DNA of 64,000 bases from an uncultured archaeon A07HR60 (GCA_000496235.1 KI543231.1:390746-454745), one strand, 5' to 3'; shown: positions 17,783 to 28,086, counted from the stretch's first letter. Notes: generated by a model not told the origin, from the sequence alone. Numbers and translations: made by a program.

Positions 17783-19102
17783 ATGTACGATACAGTGGTT
17801 TCGACCTGGGGATTCCATCTAGCGTTTCTCCTGCTGTTGGTCGGGACGCAGGCGTTGTTCACCGGACTCGCTGCACTCAACGTCCGTCACGCCCGGAGAA
17901 AGGTAGGTGAACGAGCCGAGTGGCTCACACAAACGTTGACAATCGAAGATACCGGTGATCTACTCGGGTACCACCGCCTCACGACGGCACTGTCGCAGTT
18001 CGGCGACTGGGTGAGCCTGGCCGGACTCTTAGTGGTTCTGTATCTCGGTGGACTAACCAGTGCGGTAAGCGGGCTCGAATCGCTGGGACTCGGTCCGGTG
18101 GTGTCCGGGGTTGTCTTTTTCGCAGGAGTGGCGCTCGTGGCGTCTCTCGCCCGGCTACCAGGCGATATCGTCTCGACGTTCGGTGTTGAGGAGGCGTTCG
18201 ACTTCAATCAGACAACCCCAGGGCTATGGCTTCGCGATACACTGATCCAGACTGTTATCGCGGTCGGTGTCATCGGGGCCGTGTCGGCAGTGGTATTGTG
18301 GCTTGTGACGGCGCTGCCGGTCTGGTGGTGGGCTGTCAGTTGGGGATTCGTGGTTGCCTTGCTGCTCGTGATGCAGGTGGTGTACCCCCGCGTGATCGCA
18401 CCGCTGTTCAACGACTTCGAACCCGTCACCGCGGGCGAACTTCGGGATGCCGTTGAGGAGACGTTCGACCGCGCTGGCTTCTCCACGTCCGACGTCTACG
18501 AGATGGACGCCAGTCGACGGTCTTCACGGGTGAACGCGTACTTCGTCGGATTCGGCGAGGCCAAACGTGTGGTGCTGTTCGACACGCTGGCAGACCGGCT
18601 GTCGATTCCGCAGATCCAGGCTGTTCTTGCACACGAGTTGGCTCACTGGAAGGAAGGCCACATCTGGCGCGGACTTCTTGCCAGCGCGGCCAGATTGTTC
18701 GTTGCCTTTGCGGCGCTGGGATATCTCGCGGAGGCAGCGTGGCTGTACCAGATGTTTGCCCTACCGACGGATGCGACGTACGCGGGGCTGCTCGTGTCGC
18801 TACTGTGGGTGTCTCCGCTCTTAGAGGTGACCAGCCCACTGGTGAACCGGCTATCTTTGTCGCACGAACGGGAGGCTGACGACTTTGCAGCCGCTACTAT
18901 CGGTGCCGACCCGATGATCGGCGCGCTCGCGGGTCTCGCCGAAGAGAATCTCGCCAACCCGTTCCCACACCCACTCTACGCGACGTTCCACTACTCACAT
19001 CCGCCGATTCCAGAACGAATCGAACGGCTTCGTGCTGAAAATTCTGGCACCGTCTCTGATGAGACCGGCCCCGACCGAACGGCGTCTCCTGGCGACGACT
19101 GA
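17783..19102 (+). CDS. M48 (Ste24/CAAX protease 1-like) membrane zinc metalloprotease
   Basis: A 439-residue integral membrane protease. The zinc motif HELAH is at 284-288, and the third ligand glutamate lies in EREAD near 362-366. About seven hydrophobic segments are visible (around 8-33, 75-92, 104-125, 153-175, 180-202, 295-320 and 335-352). The layout matches Ste24-type CAAX proteases rather than the shorter HtpX form, with the DFNQTTPGLWLRD segment before the catalytic domain as in Ste24. Its substrates in haloarchaea are not established; membrane protein quality control is the usual guess. A TATA-like TTTCTATAC lies about 30 bases before the ATG. It is a single gene. Confidence 0.88.
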   Translation: MYDTVVSTWGFHLAFLLLLVGTQALFTGLAALNVRHARRKVGERAEWLTQTLTIEDTGDLLGYHRLTTALSQFGDWVSLAGLLVVLYLGGLTSAVSGLESLGLGPVVSGVVFFAGVALVASLARLPGDIVSTFGVEEAFDFNQTTPGLWLRDTLIQTVIAVGVIGAVSAVVLWLVTALPVWWWAVSWGFVVALLLVMQVVYPRVIAPLFNDFEPVTAGELRDAVEETFDRAGFSTSDVYEMDASRRSSRVNAYFVGFGEAKRVVLFDTLADRLSIPQIQAVLAHELAHWKEGHIWRGLLASAARLFVAFAALGYLAEAAWLYQMFALPTDATYAGLLVSLLWVSPLLEVTSPLVNRLSLSHEREADDFAAATIGADPMIGALAGLAEENLANPFPHPLYATFHYSHPPIPERIERLRAENSGTVSDETGPDRTASPGDD

Positions 19103-19648
19103 ATCAACGTTGCGTGACGGCGCAGTCCGGCTCGTTTTTCATAACGTACAATCCGTGTAAGCCTCGAAGAGTCGACTATCAGGATGGCTGAGTCACGCCA
19201 CATGAGTGTCCCCCTTGCGCGCTCCTTCTCTTCAAGAACGCACCGACACGAGGTCGCCGAGCAAGAGACCACGAGACGACGGCAAAACTTGGACTCTGGA
19301 TGGCGACTCCTGCCGCACAAAACGGGAAGAGACGCGTTAAGATACCACGGAGTTCCGACAGGGCCGACGAGTCGAACCGAATCCAGTGAACCACCACAGG
19401 CCACCGCACCCGTGGTACTTGCGCTGCTGGTTTTGGAGAACCGCACGACCCCGATCAGATGTCGTTGAAACCAGCGGTAATACTCTTGTATGCGAGGAGA
19501 ACCGACATCACCATCACATGGTGTCTGGACAGCCGGGACCGAACTGCGCCGCATCTGACCGGCTCTGACAGCCTATCAGAGTAGAGTAGAGTAGAATAGA
19601 ATCTCATCCCAGTATCAGAGTCTCTCGGCTGGAGTCGGAGGAAGCCGT
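19103..19648. other. Convergent intergenic region with pentamer repeat
   Basis: About 550 bases between the M48 gene and gltB. At 19578-19602 there are five near-perfect copies of the pentamer AGAGT/AGAAT. The remaining sequence has frames on both strands but none with family resemblance, promoter or coding character. Confidence 0.5.
19578..19602. repeat. Pentanucleotide tandem repeat (AGAGT/AGAAT x5)
   Basis: Three AGAGT units followed by two AGAAT units, in the intergenic region downstream of gltB. A simple slippage repeat; no coding sequence is involved. Confidence 0.8.
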
Positions 19649-22600
19649 TCAGTCGTCGCCGACTGCTCCGCTCGCGTTGGCGCCGGAATTCACGAGAGAC
19701 TCTGTGGCAGCAGCCGGCGGACTATCGCGGACATCTGCACGGTCCTGTTCGTCGATCACTTTGGCGTAGGCGTCGGGGAACACGCGGGTGAACGCGTCGA
19801 GTGTTATCTCCCACTCGGCCAGTAGCTCGGCCGCGCGGTCACTGTCGGTGTACTCAAGATGGTTTTCGACCATCCGTCGGAGTATCTCCTCATCTCGCGG
19901 CTCGAGATCGTCCGATATTGTCACCATCTCGGTGTTAGCTCGCTCGCGGAGTTCGTTTTCGGGGTCGTGTACGTACGCGACGCCACCGGACATCCCGGCG
20001 GCGAAGTTACGACCGAACTCGCCGAGCACTGCGACCACACCGCCAGTCATATACTCACAGCCGTGGTCGCCAATCCCCTCGACGACCGCCTTCGCACCGG
20101 AGTTTCGAACACCGAACCGCTCGCCGGCAAGTCCATTAATGTACGCCTCACCGTCGGTGGCACCGTACAGGGAGACGTTGCCTGCGAGGACGTTGTCCGC
20201 GGCCTTGTAGTTGGCCTGGTCGGGTGTGTTGATCACCAGTTTACCGCCCGAGAGCCCCTTTCCGACGTAGTCGTTGGCTGCTCCCGTCAGTTCCATGGTT
20301 ACTCCCTGGGCGAGAAACGCCCCGAAACTCTGCCCGGCGTACCCGTCGAACTCGCAGTGAATCGTGTCGTCGGGCACCGACAGCCCTTGTGATTTCACAA
20401 CTTGCGAAGACAGCGTGGCCCCGACGGCTCGGTCTCTGTTGGACAGCTCTTCGACGATGTGAACGGATTGACGATCGGTAAGTGCGGGCTGAGCCTTCTC
20501 GATCAGATCCCAATCCAACTGCTCGTCGATAGCTGTATGACTCTGCTCGCGGGTTTTGTAGCGGTCGTCGTCGTTCGGCTCCGCGATGACGGCCGACAGA
20601 TCCAGGTGCTTCGCCTTAGGGTGGTCAGAGTCCCGCTGGGCGAGCGCGCTCGGCCGCCCGATCATCTCTTTGAGCGACCGGAAGCCCAGTTCGGCCATGA
20701 TCTCTCGCAGTTCGTGTGCGATGAACGTCATGTAATTGACCACGTGGTCTGGTTGGCCCGGGAATCGGTTTCGGAGGTCTTCTCTCTGCGAGGCAACTCC
20801 CACCGGACAGGTGTTTTCGTGGCACTGCCGGGCCATCACGCAGCCGGACGTGACGAGCGAGGCTGTCCCGAACACGTACTCTTCAGCGCCCAGGAGGGCG
20901 GCCACGGCCACGTCACGGCCCGTCTTGAGTCCGCCGTCAGTAGACACGCGAATCCGGTCGCGCAGACCGGTCGCTCGCAGCATCTGGTTAGCTTCTGCAA
21001 CCCCAAGCTCCCAGGGCACACCGGCGTTTTTCATCGAGGTACGCGGTGACGCGCCCGTCCCGCCCGAGTGACCTGCGATGTGGACCGTATCGGCGTTTGC
21101 TTTGGCCACCCCGGCCGCGATGATGCCGACACCGTCCTCGGAAACGAGCTTGACGTTGATATCAGCGTCAGTGTTGGCCGCCTTGAGATCGTGGATCAAC
21201 TGCTTGAGATCTTCGATCGAGTAGATATCGTGCTGTGGCGGCGGCGAGATCAGCCCCACTCCTGGCGTGGAGTAGCGCACGTGAGCGATCATCTCGTTGA
21301 CCTTCTCGCCGGGGAGATGGCCACCCTCACCGGGCTTGGCTCCTTGTGCCATCTTGATCTGGACTTCCTCGGCGTTAGCCAGATACTCTGCGGTCACCCC
21401 GAACCGGCCGGAAGCGACCTGCTTCACGGAACTCCGCTTGTTGGTGCCGAACCGCTCGGGTGGTTCCCCTCCTTCACCGGTATTTGACTTGGCGCCGATC
21501 CGGTTCATCGCGACGGCGTTGTTCTCGTGAGCCTCGGGCGACAGCGAGCCAAGCGACATCGCGGCCGTCGAGAAGTTCTGCACGATTTCGTCGGCCGGCT
21601 GCACCTCCTCGAGCGGGACCGAATCTCGGTCAGAGTCAAATTCTAACAGCCCGCGCAGCGTCTGTAGCTGCTCGCTCTGGTCGTTGACCAACCCGGCGAA
21701 TTCGCGGTACTGCTCGTAATCGCCCTGCCGGACAGCCTTCTGAAGCGCCCCGACGGTCTCAGGATTCCACCCGTGATACAGCCCTCCTGTACGATTCTCG
21801 TATTCTCCTTGCGTCTCGAGGTCAGGGTCTGCGCCGAACGCCGCTGTGTGTCGGGTGCGGAGATCGGATTCGACCTCGCCAAGAGAAATCCCGCCGGTCC
21901 GAATCTGCGTGCCCTGGAAGTACTCCGCGATCAGGTCGGAACTCAGGCCCACTGCCTCGAAGATCTGTGCGCCCTGATAACTCTCGACGGTGGAGATGCC
22001 CATCTTCGCCATCGTCTTCAACAGTCCGTCATCGAGTGCGTGCCGATACGCATCGATAGCAGTCTCCTCTTGGGCACCGTCCGGGCCCGCCACCATGTCT
22101 GCGATAGTCTCGTACGCCAGATACGGGTTGACCGCACCGGCACCGTATCCCACCAGCGTGGCGAGATGGTGTACCTCACGAGGATCACCCGACTCCACGA
22201 CGAGTCCAATGTGATTTCGAAGCCCATTGCGGACGAGGTGATGGTGAACGCCACCCGTCGCCAGGAGACTCGGGATCGACAGCTGGTCTGGACCCATCTC
22301 TCGGTCCGACAAGACGACGATATCAGCGCCGTCTTCGATCGCTTCAACGGCCGCCGTCCGAAGCTCCGCAACTGCCGTCTCCAGATCTTTGCTCGGCTCG
22401 AAGGTGATGTCCAGCGTCGCCGAGTCGAGTGAGTCTGCATCCGAGTCGGCGCCAGTATCGAGGTTCTTGATCGCCTGCGTTTCAGCGTCGGTCAACACCG
22501 GGGAGTCACAGACCAACTGTCGGGCGTGATCAGGTGTCTCCTCGAGTAAGTTACGCTGAGCGCCGAGTCGGGACTCGAGTGAGGTGACCAACTCTTCGCG

Positions 22601-24262
22601 AATGTAGTCGATTGGTGGGTTGGACACCTGGGCGAACAGCTGCTTGAAGTAGGTGAACAGCGGCCGATTGAACTCGCTCAGTACTGAAAGTGGGGTGTCG
22701 TCACCCATCGACCCGACGGGGTCTTTCCCTTTGCGGGCCATCGGCTCGATCATCTTTTCCACTTGATCGGTGGTGTAGCCAAATGCCGCCTGTCGAGCCC
22801 GAAGCGCGTCACCGTCGGACGCAGGCGTGGATTGTCGGGTGGCGATTTCGTCGAGTGTCACCTGCTGGTCAGCGACCCACTCGCCGTATTTCTCGTCGAC
22901 AAGGTCATCGAACACCTCGTCATCAGGAATCACGCGCCCTTCTTCGGGGTCGGCGACGAAAATCTCGCCCGGCTGCAGTCGACCTCGTTGTTCGACCTCT
23001 GCGGGGTCGGTCGGAATGGCACCCACTTCTGACCCGAGAATCGCGCGATTGTCGGTGGTTACTTCGTATCGGCAGGGCCGTAGCCCGTTCCGGTCAAGCA
23101 CGCCTGCCACTTTCTCTCCGTCGAAGCCGATCACCAGGGCTGGGCCGTCCCATGGCTCGACCAGTGAGGCGTGATAATCGTACCAGTCCTGTCGTTGCTG
23201 GTCCATCAGGTCGTCGCCACGGAACGCCTCCGGAATCAACATACGCATCGCGTGGGGGAGGTCTCGTCCTGACTGCAACAACAGTTCCATCGCGTTGTCA
23301 ACGGAAGCCGTGTCAGACTGGTCGGGGTCGTCGATAATCGGCTTGATCGTCTCGATATCCTCACCGAAGTCTGGGTGCTCGATATCCGTCTGGCGCGCCC
23401 GCATCCAGTTGATGTTACCCTCGATGGTGTTGAACTCGCCATTGTGGACGATATTCCGGTACGGGTGAGCCAGATGCCAGGCCCCGAGTGTGTTCGTTGA
23501 GAATCGCGCGTGCACGAGGCCAACACCACTCTTCAATCGCTCGTCGGCCAGATCAGGGTAATACTCTCTGACTTGGCTCCCCCGCAACAGGCCTTTGTAT
23601 ACGACCCGTTGGCGGTCCAGCGATACCATGTAGAAACGCTGGGCGCCGTCAGTCTCGTCTGCGCGGCCTTCGATAGCCGAGCGGGCCAGGTACAGCGTCC
23701 GGTCGAACGAATCCATCGACTCCAGCATGTCACTGTCGCTCGGAGTGACGAACAGCTGCTGGACGTCTGGCTCCGACTCTCGGGCAGTTCGACCTAGCCC
23801 TGAATTGTCGGTGGGGACTTCACGCCATGCGTGTACTTCGAGATCGTAATCGGCCAGTGTCTCTGCGATTATTTCGCGCAGTCGCTCACGAACGTCTTCC
23901 TCACGTGGCATGAACACCACTCCGACCGCGTACTCGTCGGGAAGACCGTCAATCTCCTGTTCGAAAAACCCGTCAGGCCGCTCGATCATAATCCCGGCGC
24001 CGTCACCGGTGTTGTCTTCGGCTCCCGTAGTCCCGCGATGCTCGAGGTTCTCCAGCAGGTCTAATGAGTCAGAGATAGTTGCGTGGCTGGCCTCACCGTC
24101 CAGATCTACGACGCCACCGATCCCGCAGTTGGATCGCTGGTCACTCGGGTCTATCAACTGAGAATCATAATCTGCCGCAGCACCGTCTTGATTTGTCGCT
24201 GCAGATGACTGACGATCTTCCTCACTCCAGCCTGAGGACTCATCGTCATGGCTACCACTCAT
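19649..24262 (-). CDS. gltB: Glutamate synthase, large subunit
   Basis: A 1537-residue enzyme that transfers the glutamine amide to 2-oxoglutarate to make glutamate. Its domains in order are a class II glutamine amidotransferase (catalytic Cys46 in NCGIGG, with EHRG and HARFSTNT further on), a central domain, an FMN-binding synthase barrel (GAKSNTGEGGE, HIAGHSGGTGASP), the 3Fe-4S site CHENTCPVG, and a C-terminal GXGXG beta-helix. Start ATG 24262 follows a TATA-like CCTAAATGG by about 26 bases. A Ser/Asp-rich extension of 45 residues precedes the catalytic cysteine and must be removed for activity if the family mechanism holds. No gltD small subunit is adjacent, so ferredoxin may be the electron donor. 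Confidence 0.95.
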   Translation of the reverse strand: MSGSHDDESSGWSEEDRQSSAATNQDGAAADYDSQLIDPSDQRSNCGIGGVVDLDGEASHATISDSLDLLENLEHRGTTGAEDNTGDGAGIMIERPDGFFEQEIDGLPDEYAVGVVFMPREEDVRERLREIIAETLADYDLEVHAWREVPTDNSGLGRTARESEPDVQQLFVTPSDSDMLESMDSFDRTLYLARSAIEGRADETDGAQRFYMVSLDRQRVVYKGLLRGSQVREYYPDLADERLKSGVGLVHARFSTNTLGAWHLAHPYRNIVHNGEFNTIEGNINWMRARQTDIEHPDFGEDIETIKPIIDDPDQSDTASVDNAMELLLQSGRDLPHAMRMLIPEAFRGDDLMDQQRQDWYDYHASLVEPWDGPALVIGFDGEKVAGVLDRNGLRPCRYEVTTDNRAILGSEVGAIPTDPAEVEQRGRLQPGEIFVADPEEGRVIPDDEVFDDLVDEKYGEWVADQQVTLDEIATRQSTPASDGDALRARQAAFGYTTDQVEKMIEPMARKGKDPVGSMGDDTPLSVLSEFNRPLFTYFKQLFAQVSNPPIDYIREELVTSLESRLGAQRNLLEETPDHARQLVCDSPVLTDAETQAIKNLDTGADSDADSLDSATLDITFEPSKDLETAVAELRTAAVEAIEDGADIVVLSDREMGPDQLSIPSLLATGGVHHHLVRNGLRNHIGLVVESGDPREVHHLATLVGYGAGAVNPYLAYETIADMVAGPDGAQEETAIDAYRHALDDGLLKTMAKMGISTVESYQGAQIFEAVGLSSDLIAEYFQGTQIRTGGISLGEVESDLRTRHTAAFGADPDLETQGEYENRTGGLYHGWNPETVGALQKAVRQGDYEQYREFAGLVNDQSEQLQTLRGLLEFDSDRDSVPLEEVQPADEIVQNFSTAAMSLGSLSPEAHENNAVAMNRIGAKSNTGEGGEPPERFGTNKRSSVKQVASGRFGVTAEYLANAEEVQIKMAQGAKPGEGGHLPGEKVNEMIAHVRYSTPGVGLISPPPQHDIYSIEDLKQLIHDLKAANTDADINVKLVSEDGVGIIAAGVAKANADTVHIAGHSGGTGASPRTSMKNAGVPWELGVAEANQMLRATGLRDRIRVSTDGGLKTGRDVAVAALLGAEEYVFGTASLVTSGCVMARQCHENTCPVGVASQREDLRNRFPGQPDHVVNYMTFIAHELREIMAELGFRSLKEMIGRPSALAQRDSDHPKAKHLDLSAVIAEPNDDDRYKTREQSHTAIDEQLDWDLIEKAQPALTDRQSVHIVEELSNRDRAVGATLSSQVVKSQGLSVPDDTIHCEFDGYAGQSFGAFLAQGVTMELTGAANDYVGKGLSGGKLVINTPDQANYKAADNVLAGNVSLYGATDGEAYINGLAGERFGVRNSGAKAVVEGIGDHGCEYMTGGVVAVLGEFGRNFAAGMSGGVAYVHDPENELRERANTEMVTISDDLEPRDEEILRRMVENHLEYTDSDRAAELLAEWEITLDAFTRVFPDAYAKVIDEQDRADVRDSPPAAATESLVNSGANASGAVGDD

Positions 24263-24484
24263 ACAATTATCAAAGAGTGTCGGCCATTTAGGGGTGACCC
24301 TCATACCTATTTGAAGGTACTGATGTATATTAGGTCATATAATGTCATTGTCTATTATCAGTCTGTCTCGCACAGCTGACTACAGTCGATAGTCGCTCCA
24401 GTGTGACGGGACTGACGCGGCCGAGTTCTCGGGGGGTCTGCGCTGTGAGCCTTCGACGGTGTGGCGTGGTTGGGGCGGCGTCAG

Positions 24485-25954
24485 TCAGTACGTCTTCGCG
24501 AAGTAAGCAGTCGATTCTGCGGTAGTCTCACAGAGCGCACACTCGGCGTCGTCGGTTGCGTCAATTGGGTCGTCCTCGTTGAACGGGACCATCACAATCT
24601 CGGCAGCGATGGCGTCTTTGATTGGTTCCTCGCAGGCCTCATCTCCGCACCACGGCGCTTTCACGTATCCACCGTGGCGACCCAGCGTCCCCAGAATCTC
24701 TTCTCGGGAGTCGGCGTCCCGCACCCCTTCGGCGAGTGTTTGCTCGGCGCTCGCGTACAATTTGGCGTACACCTGGTCAAAGTGATCGTACACCGTCTCG
24801 GTGGCTCCTTCGCGGTTGACGACCTGAGACTCACCGTCCGGCCGGTGGACCAGCGTCAACTCGTTGTCCGCCACCTCGTTCGGCCCAATCTCCACCCGGA
24901 GCGGGACGCCTTTGAGCTCCCACTCGTTGAATTTGAAGCCAGGATTGCGACCATCGCGGTCGTCAAGTTCTACCCGGATCCCTGCGGTATCGAGTTCACT
25001 CGCCAGCTCACTCGCGTATTCGAGAACCTCGGCTTTCGTATCTGACTGCCAGATCGGCACGATCACCACCTGCTCGGGGGCGACTGTCGGCGGTAACACC
25101 AGCCCTTGGTCGTCCGAGTGAGTCATGATAAGCGCGCCTAGCGAGCGCCACGACAAGCCCCACGACGTGGTGTGGGCGAGCTGTTCAGCCTCATCTTCGT
25201 CGGCAAATGTGATGTCGAATGCCTCCGCGAACGATTGCCCGAGATGGTGTGAGGTGGCCCCCTGCACGGACTTTCCATCGGGCATCAGTGCCTCGACAGT
25301 CGTTGTGGTATCGGCGCCGGGGAACTTGTCGTGTTCTGGTTTACATCCCCGGAGAACCGGCATCGCGAGAAGATCTTCGTAGGTGGCCTCGTACTGGTCA
25401 AGTCGGGTGAGCGTCTCTTCCCAGGCAGCGTCGTCTGAGGCGTGGGCCGTGTGACCCTCCTGCCAGAGGAACTCTTTGGTCCGGAAGAATGGCTTCGTCT
25501 CGGTGGCTTCCCACCGGACAACCCCACACCACTGGTTGACCCGCATGGGGAGGTCGCGGTGACTACGGATCCATTGACTCAGATACGGGTTGATAATCGA
25601 CTCAGAGGTGGGTCGGACCGCCAGTCGCTCGTCAAGTTCGTCGAATCCACCTTCCGTCACCCAGGCCACCTCCGGGTCGAACCCTTCGACGATTTCTTTC
25701 TCGCGCTCAAGATATGATTCGGGGATGAATACTGGAAAATACGTGTTCTGTACGCCGGTATCTTTGAACCGCGAGTCGAGAAACGACTCAATCCGCTCCC
25801 AGAGGCTGTATCCCCGTGGCCGGGTGATGATGAAGCCGCTCATTCCATCCGGCCCGTAACTGGCGAGATTCGCCTTCCGAACTACCTCTGCGTACCAATC
25901 GCCGGTACTGTGTTCTTTCGACTCGGTGATCCCGAGGTCCTGACTATCACTCAT
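24485..25954 (-). CDS. proS: Prolyl-tRNA synthetase, archaeal/eukaryotic type
   Basis: A 489-residue class II synthetase charging tRNA-Pro. The catalytic core shows GMSGFIITRPRGYSLWERI and the motif-2 region RWEATETKPFFRTKEFLWQEGHTAH. An anticodon-binding domain and a C-terminal zinc-type domain follow (WCGDEACEEP and CALCET), ending in the conserved C-terminal tyrosine (FAKTY). The bacterial-type editing insertion is absent, as expected. The start ATG 25954 (MSDSQDLGITES) is about 28 bases after a TATA-like GATTTAAGC, so the transcript is probably leaderless. An HD-domain gene lies just upstream on the same strand. Confidence 0.95.
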   Translation of the reverse strand: MSDSQDLGITESKEHSTGDWYAEVVRKANLASYGPDGMSGFIITRPRGYSLWERIESFLDSRFKDTGVQNTYFPVFIPESYLEREKEIVEGFDPEVAWVTEGGFDELDERLAVRPTSESIINPYLSQWIRSHRDLPMRVNQWCGVVRWEATETKPFFRTKEFLWQEGHTAHASDDAAWEETLTRLDQYEATYEDLLAMPVLRGCKPEHDKFPGADTTTTVEALMPDGKSVQGATSHHLGQSFAEAFDITFADEDEAEQLAHTTSWGLSWRSLGALIMTHSDDQGLVLPPTVAPEQVVIVPIWQSDTKAEVLEYASELASELDTAGIRVELDDRDGRNPGFKFNEWELKGVPLRVEIGPNEVADNELTLVHRPDGESQVVNREGATETVYDHFDQVYAKLYASAEQTLAEGVRDADSREEILGTLGRHGGYVKAPWCGDEACEEPIKDAIAAEIVMVPFNEDDPIDATDDAECALCETTAESTAYFAKTY

Positions 25955-26177
25955 TGGTTGCACGTGTCGTGTCGCCGGCTTAAATCGTGCGAAGGACTGG
26001 AGATGACCCCGCAAATACTCCGGTGAGAGCCGCCGAACCGTCTCCTCAGCAGGCTAGACGGAACTGGCTGGGAGGTCACAAATCAAGATGGTCTCGGGCA
26101 GCCCTGACTCGGCACAACTTACGGACCGTTCCTGTTTCTCGGCGATGAGCAAGAAAGGTTACCCGGTGTGGCGGCGA

Positions 26178-26873
26178 CTAAGAGATTTCAGAAACGCCGT
26201 CACGCGTCATTTCAGCGACTTCTTCTTCGAGCCAATCGCGAAACCATCGCACGCGTTTGAGCCGTTGATGGGCAATACTCTCGGCAGCGTCAGACTCGAC
26301 TCTGGCGGCGTGTTTCTCGCCCCGCTCCAGCACCCGTGTCACCATCTTAGCAGTGTCCATGTGGCTGCGAGATTCGTAGCCCATCCGGAGTATCATCAGC
26401 GCGGTTCCGTTGGCACCGATCTTGTCCAGGAGGTCGGCTTCCATGAGACAGCGCGTCTCCAGAGAAACGTCGGTCAACGACTCTTGATACGAGTGGCGTT
26501 TCACTCCGCGACAGATCTCGTCGATGAAACTATCCGGATAGTTACCCCGTGTTTGGAGGTACTGGCGGGCCACACGTGCACCGGCTTCCGCGTGTACATC
26601 CTGTTCGGCCTCCAGTTTGGCCACGTCGTGAAACAGTGCTGCCACCCGAACCACGTCCCGGTCGGCCTCTTCTTCGCGTGCAATCGTATCAGCGATTGCG
26701 ACGACATTCTGAATGTGATTGAATCGGTACTCCGCTGAATGCCAGGGGTACCACCGCATCCGACCGCCGTCTGTTTCCTTTTCAACGCTGGCAGCCAGAT
26801 AATCCTCGACGAACTCCTCCATATCGGCGAAATCCGTCTCTGATACCTCGGTTTCCTTGATCTCAACGCCCAC
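26178..26873 (-). CDS. HD domain metal-dependent phosphohydrolase
   Basis: A 231-residue HD-superfamily protein. The signature His is in RFNHIQNV (about residue 53), HD is at 82-83 in ALFHDVAKLE, and downstream metal-site residues are in VKRHSYQ and EADLLDKIGANG. This arrangement matches the COG1418-like archaeal HD hydrolases. The substrate is unknown. The start is the GTG at 26873: a perfect GGAGGT (26879-26884 on the minus strand) sits 7 bases upstream. An alternative GTG at 26882 overlaps that ribosome binding site and is less likely. Use of a strong Shine-Dalgarno site contrasts with the leaderless proS downstream. Confidence 0.85.
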   Translation of the reverse strand: MGVEIKETEVSETDFADMEEFVEDYLAASVEKETDGGRMRWYPWHSAEYRFNHIQNVVAIADTIAREEEADRDVVRVAALFHDVAKLEAEQDVHAEAGARVARQYLQTRGNYPDSFIDEICRGVKRHSYQESLTDVSLETRCLMEADLLDKIGANGTALMILRMGYESRSHMDTAKMVTRVLERGEKHAARVESDAAESIAHQRLKRVRWFRDWLEEEVAEMTRDGVSEIS

Positions 26874-26882
26874 GGTTACCAC

Positions 26883-27241
26883 CTCCGTTGTGCGTGTAAT
26901 TTCCTTTCATTAGCAAATGGTAAGTTAGTTCGGCTCTTAGACGTTACGACACTCAAACGCCAAAGATTCCGGTTCTCAACCGCCAAACCTGTCTCCTCGC
27001 GATAGCCACAGGCCGGTCCGTCGTATCCGCGGTTGCAGTGTAGACTGAAATCAGATTTAACGCACCCTGCACCAGTTCGGGGCCTTCTCTCGCTGATCGC
27101 AGTTCAGTCTTCACTGTCGGAGTCTGTCCGTGTTGTCAGAGGGACCACGTGTCCTCTCACCGAGATTCAGGCGTGCGGTTCAAGACCGGCTCGGATGTCA
27201 ATATCCACGATATATATTCCGCCCGCCCCATTGAATCGAGT
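26883..27241. promoter_or_regulatory. Divergent promoter region of HD and AlaX genes
   Basis: A clear TATA-like element, GATATATATTCC (27208-27219), lies about 25 bases before the AlaX ATG. On the minus strand GGAGGT marks the HD gene start. The central ~250 bases contain no recognisable gene. Confidence 0.5.
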
Positions 27242-27991
27242 ATGGCCCAGCAATTGTATCTTGAGGAGAGCGGACTCCAGCAGTTTGAGACCACAGTCGA
27301 GCGCCGACTCGATTCACGCGTGGCATTGGAGGCTACCGCGTTTTACCCGACCGGTGGTGGCCAACCACACGACACTGGAACGATCGAGGTGGGAGACGAC
27401 CAGTGGGATGTCGTCGATGTTGAAAAGAAAGACACAATCTACCACCGGCTTGACCCGATAGGTGAGGCCGACACCGCCCCTCCCGAAGGAGCCACCGTTC
27501 GCGCCACGCTCAACTGGGATCGACGTCGCGCACACATGCGATACCACACAGCCCAACACCTGTTATCGGCACTGTTATTGAACGAGTACGCCGCTTCCAC
27601 GACCGGCAATCAGCTGTACGATGATCACGCCCATCTCGACTGTGAGTACGACCGATTCGACGAGGCCGATCTCGAGGCAATCGAAACGGGCATGAACGAG
27701 TTGATCACTGCCGACCGGGCCGTCGAGTGGTACACACTGGACCGGGAGCGAGCAGAAGCCGAACTCGACACAGACCGGACTCGAATTGACCTGCTGCCCG
27801 ATTCGATTCGCCAGCTCAGGATCGTCGAAATCGCTGGTGCCGACGGTGATGAGGCTCCGTTCGACCGGACAGCATGTGCCGGGACTCACGTCTCGAGCAC
27901 TGGCGCGATCGGCGAGGTAATCGTGACCGGGCGGGAAACGAAAGGCAGCGAGGAGGAACGCATTGAATTCATATTCACCGATCACCGATGA
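27242..27991 (+). CDS. alaX: Alanyl-tRNA editing protein, AlaX type
   Basis: A 249-residue free-standing editing enzyme that hydrolyses Ser- or Gly-mischarged tRNA-Ala. Zinc ligands are visible as HTAQH (His102 and His106) and CAGTH (Cys212 and His216), the pattern shared with the editing domain of AlaRS. The N-terminal FYPTGGGQPHDTG stretch is also characteristic. The length fits the longer AlaX-M/L group. The start ATG 27242 (MAQQLYLEES) is about 25 bases downstream of a TATA element, giving a leaderless transcript; the frame is open upstream to 27149 but that part precedes the promoter. Confidence 0.92.
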   Translation: MAQQLYLEESGLQQFETTVERRLDSRVALEATAFYPTGGGQPHDTGTIEVGDDQWDVVDVEKKDTIYHRLDPIGEADTAPPEGATVRATLNWDRRRAHMRYHTAQHLLSALLLNEYAASTTGNQLYDDHAHLDCEYDRFDEADLEAIETGMNELITADRAVEWYTLDRERAEAELDTDRTRIDLLPDSIRQLRIVEIAGADGDEAPFDRTACAGTHVSSTGAIGEVIVTGRETKGSEEERIEFIFTDHR

Positions 27992-28086
27992 ATGCGAGAC
28001 GTAACTCAAGAACGCGAGTTCACGGCTCAGAGACGGGCCGGCGAGATAGCACGCCCGAGCCGTCACGTCTGCCCGTGAGGTGCTAG

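Noticed and set aside
19184-19468. 94-codon frame in the gltB intergenic gap
   Set aside because: Basic composition unlike haloarchaeal proteins, with no promoter or family.
22690-23337. Plus-strand frame opposite gltB
   Set aside because: Antisense to conserved GltB; rich in Arg and Pro as expected of a shadow frame.
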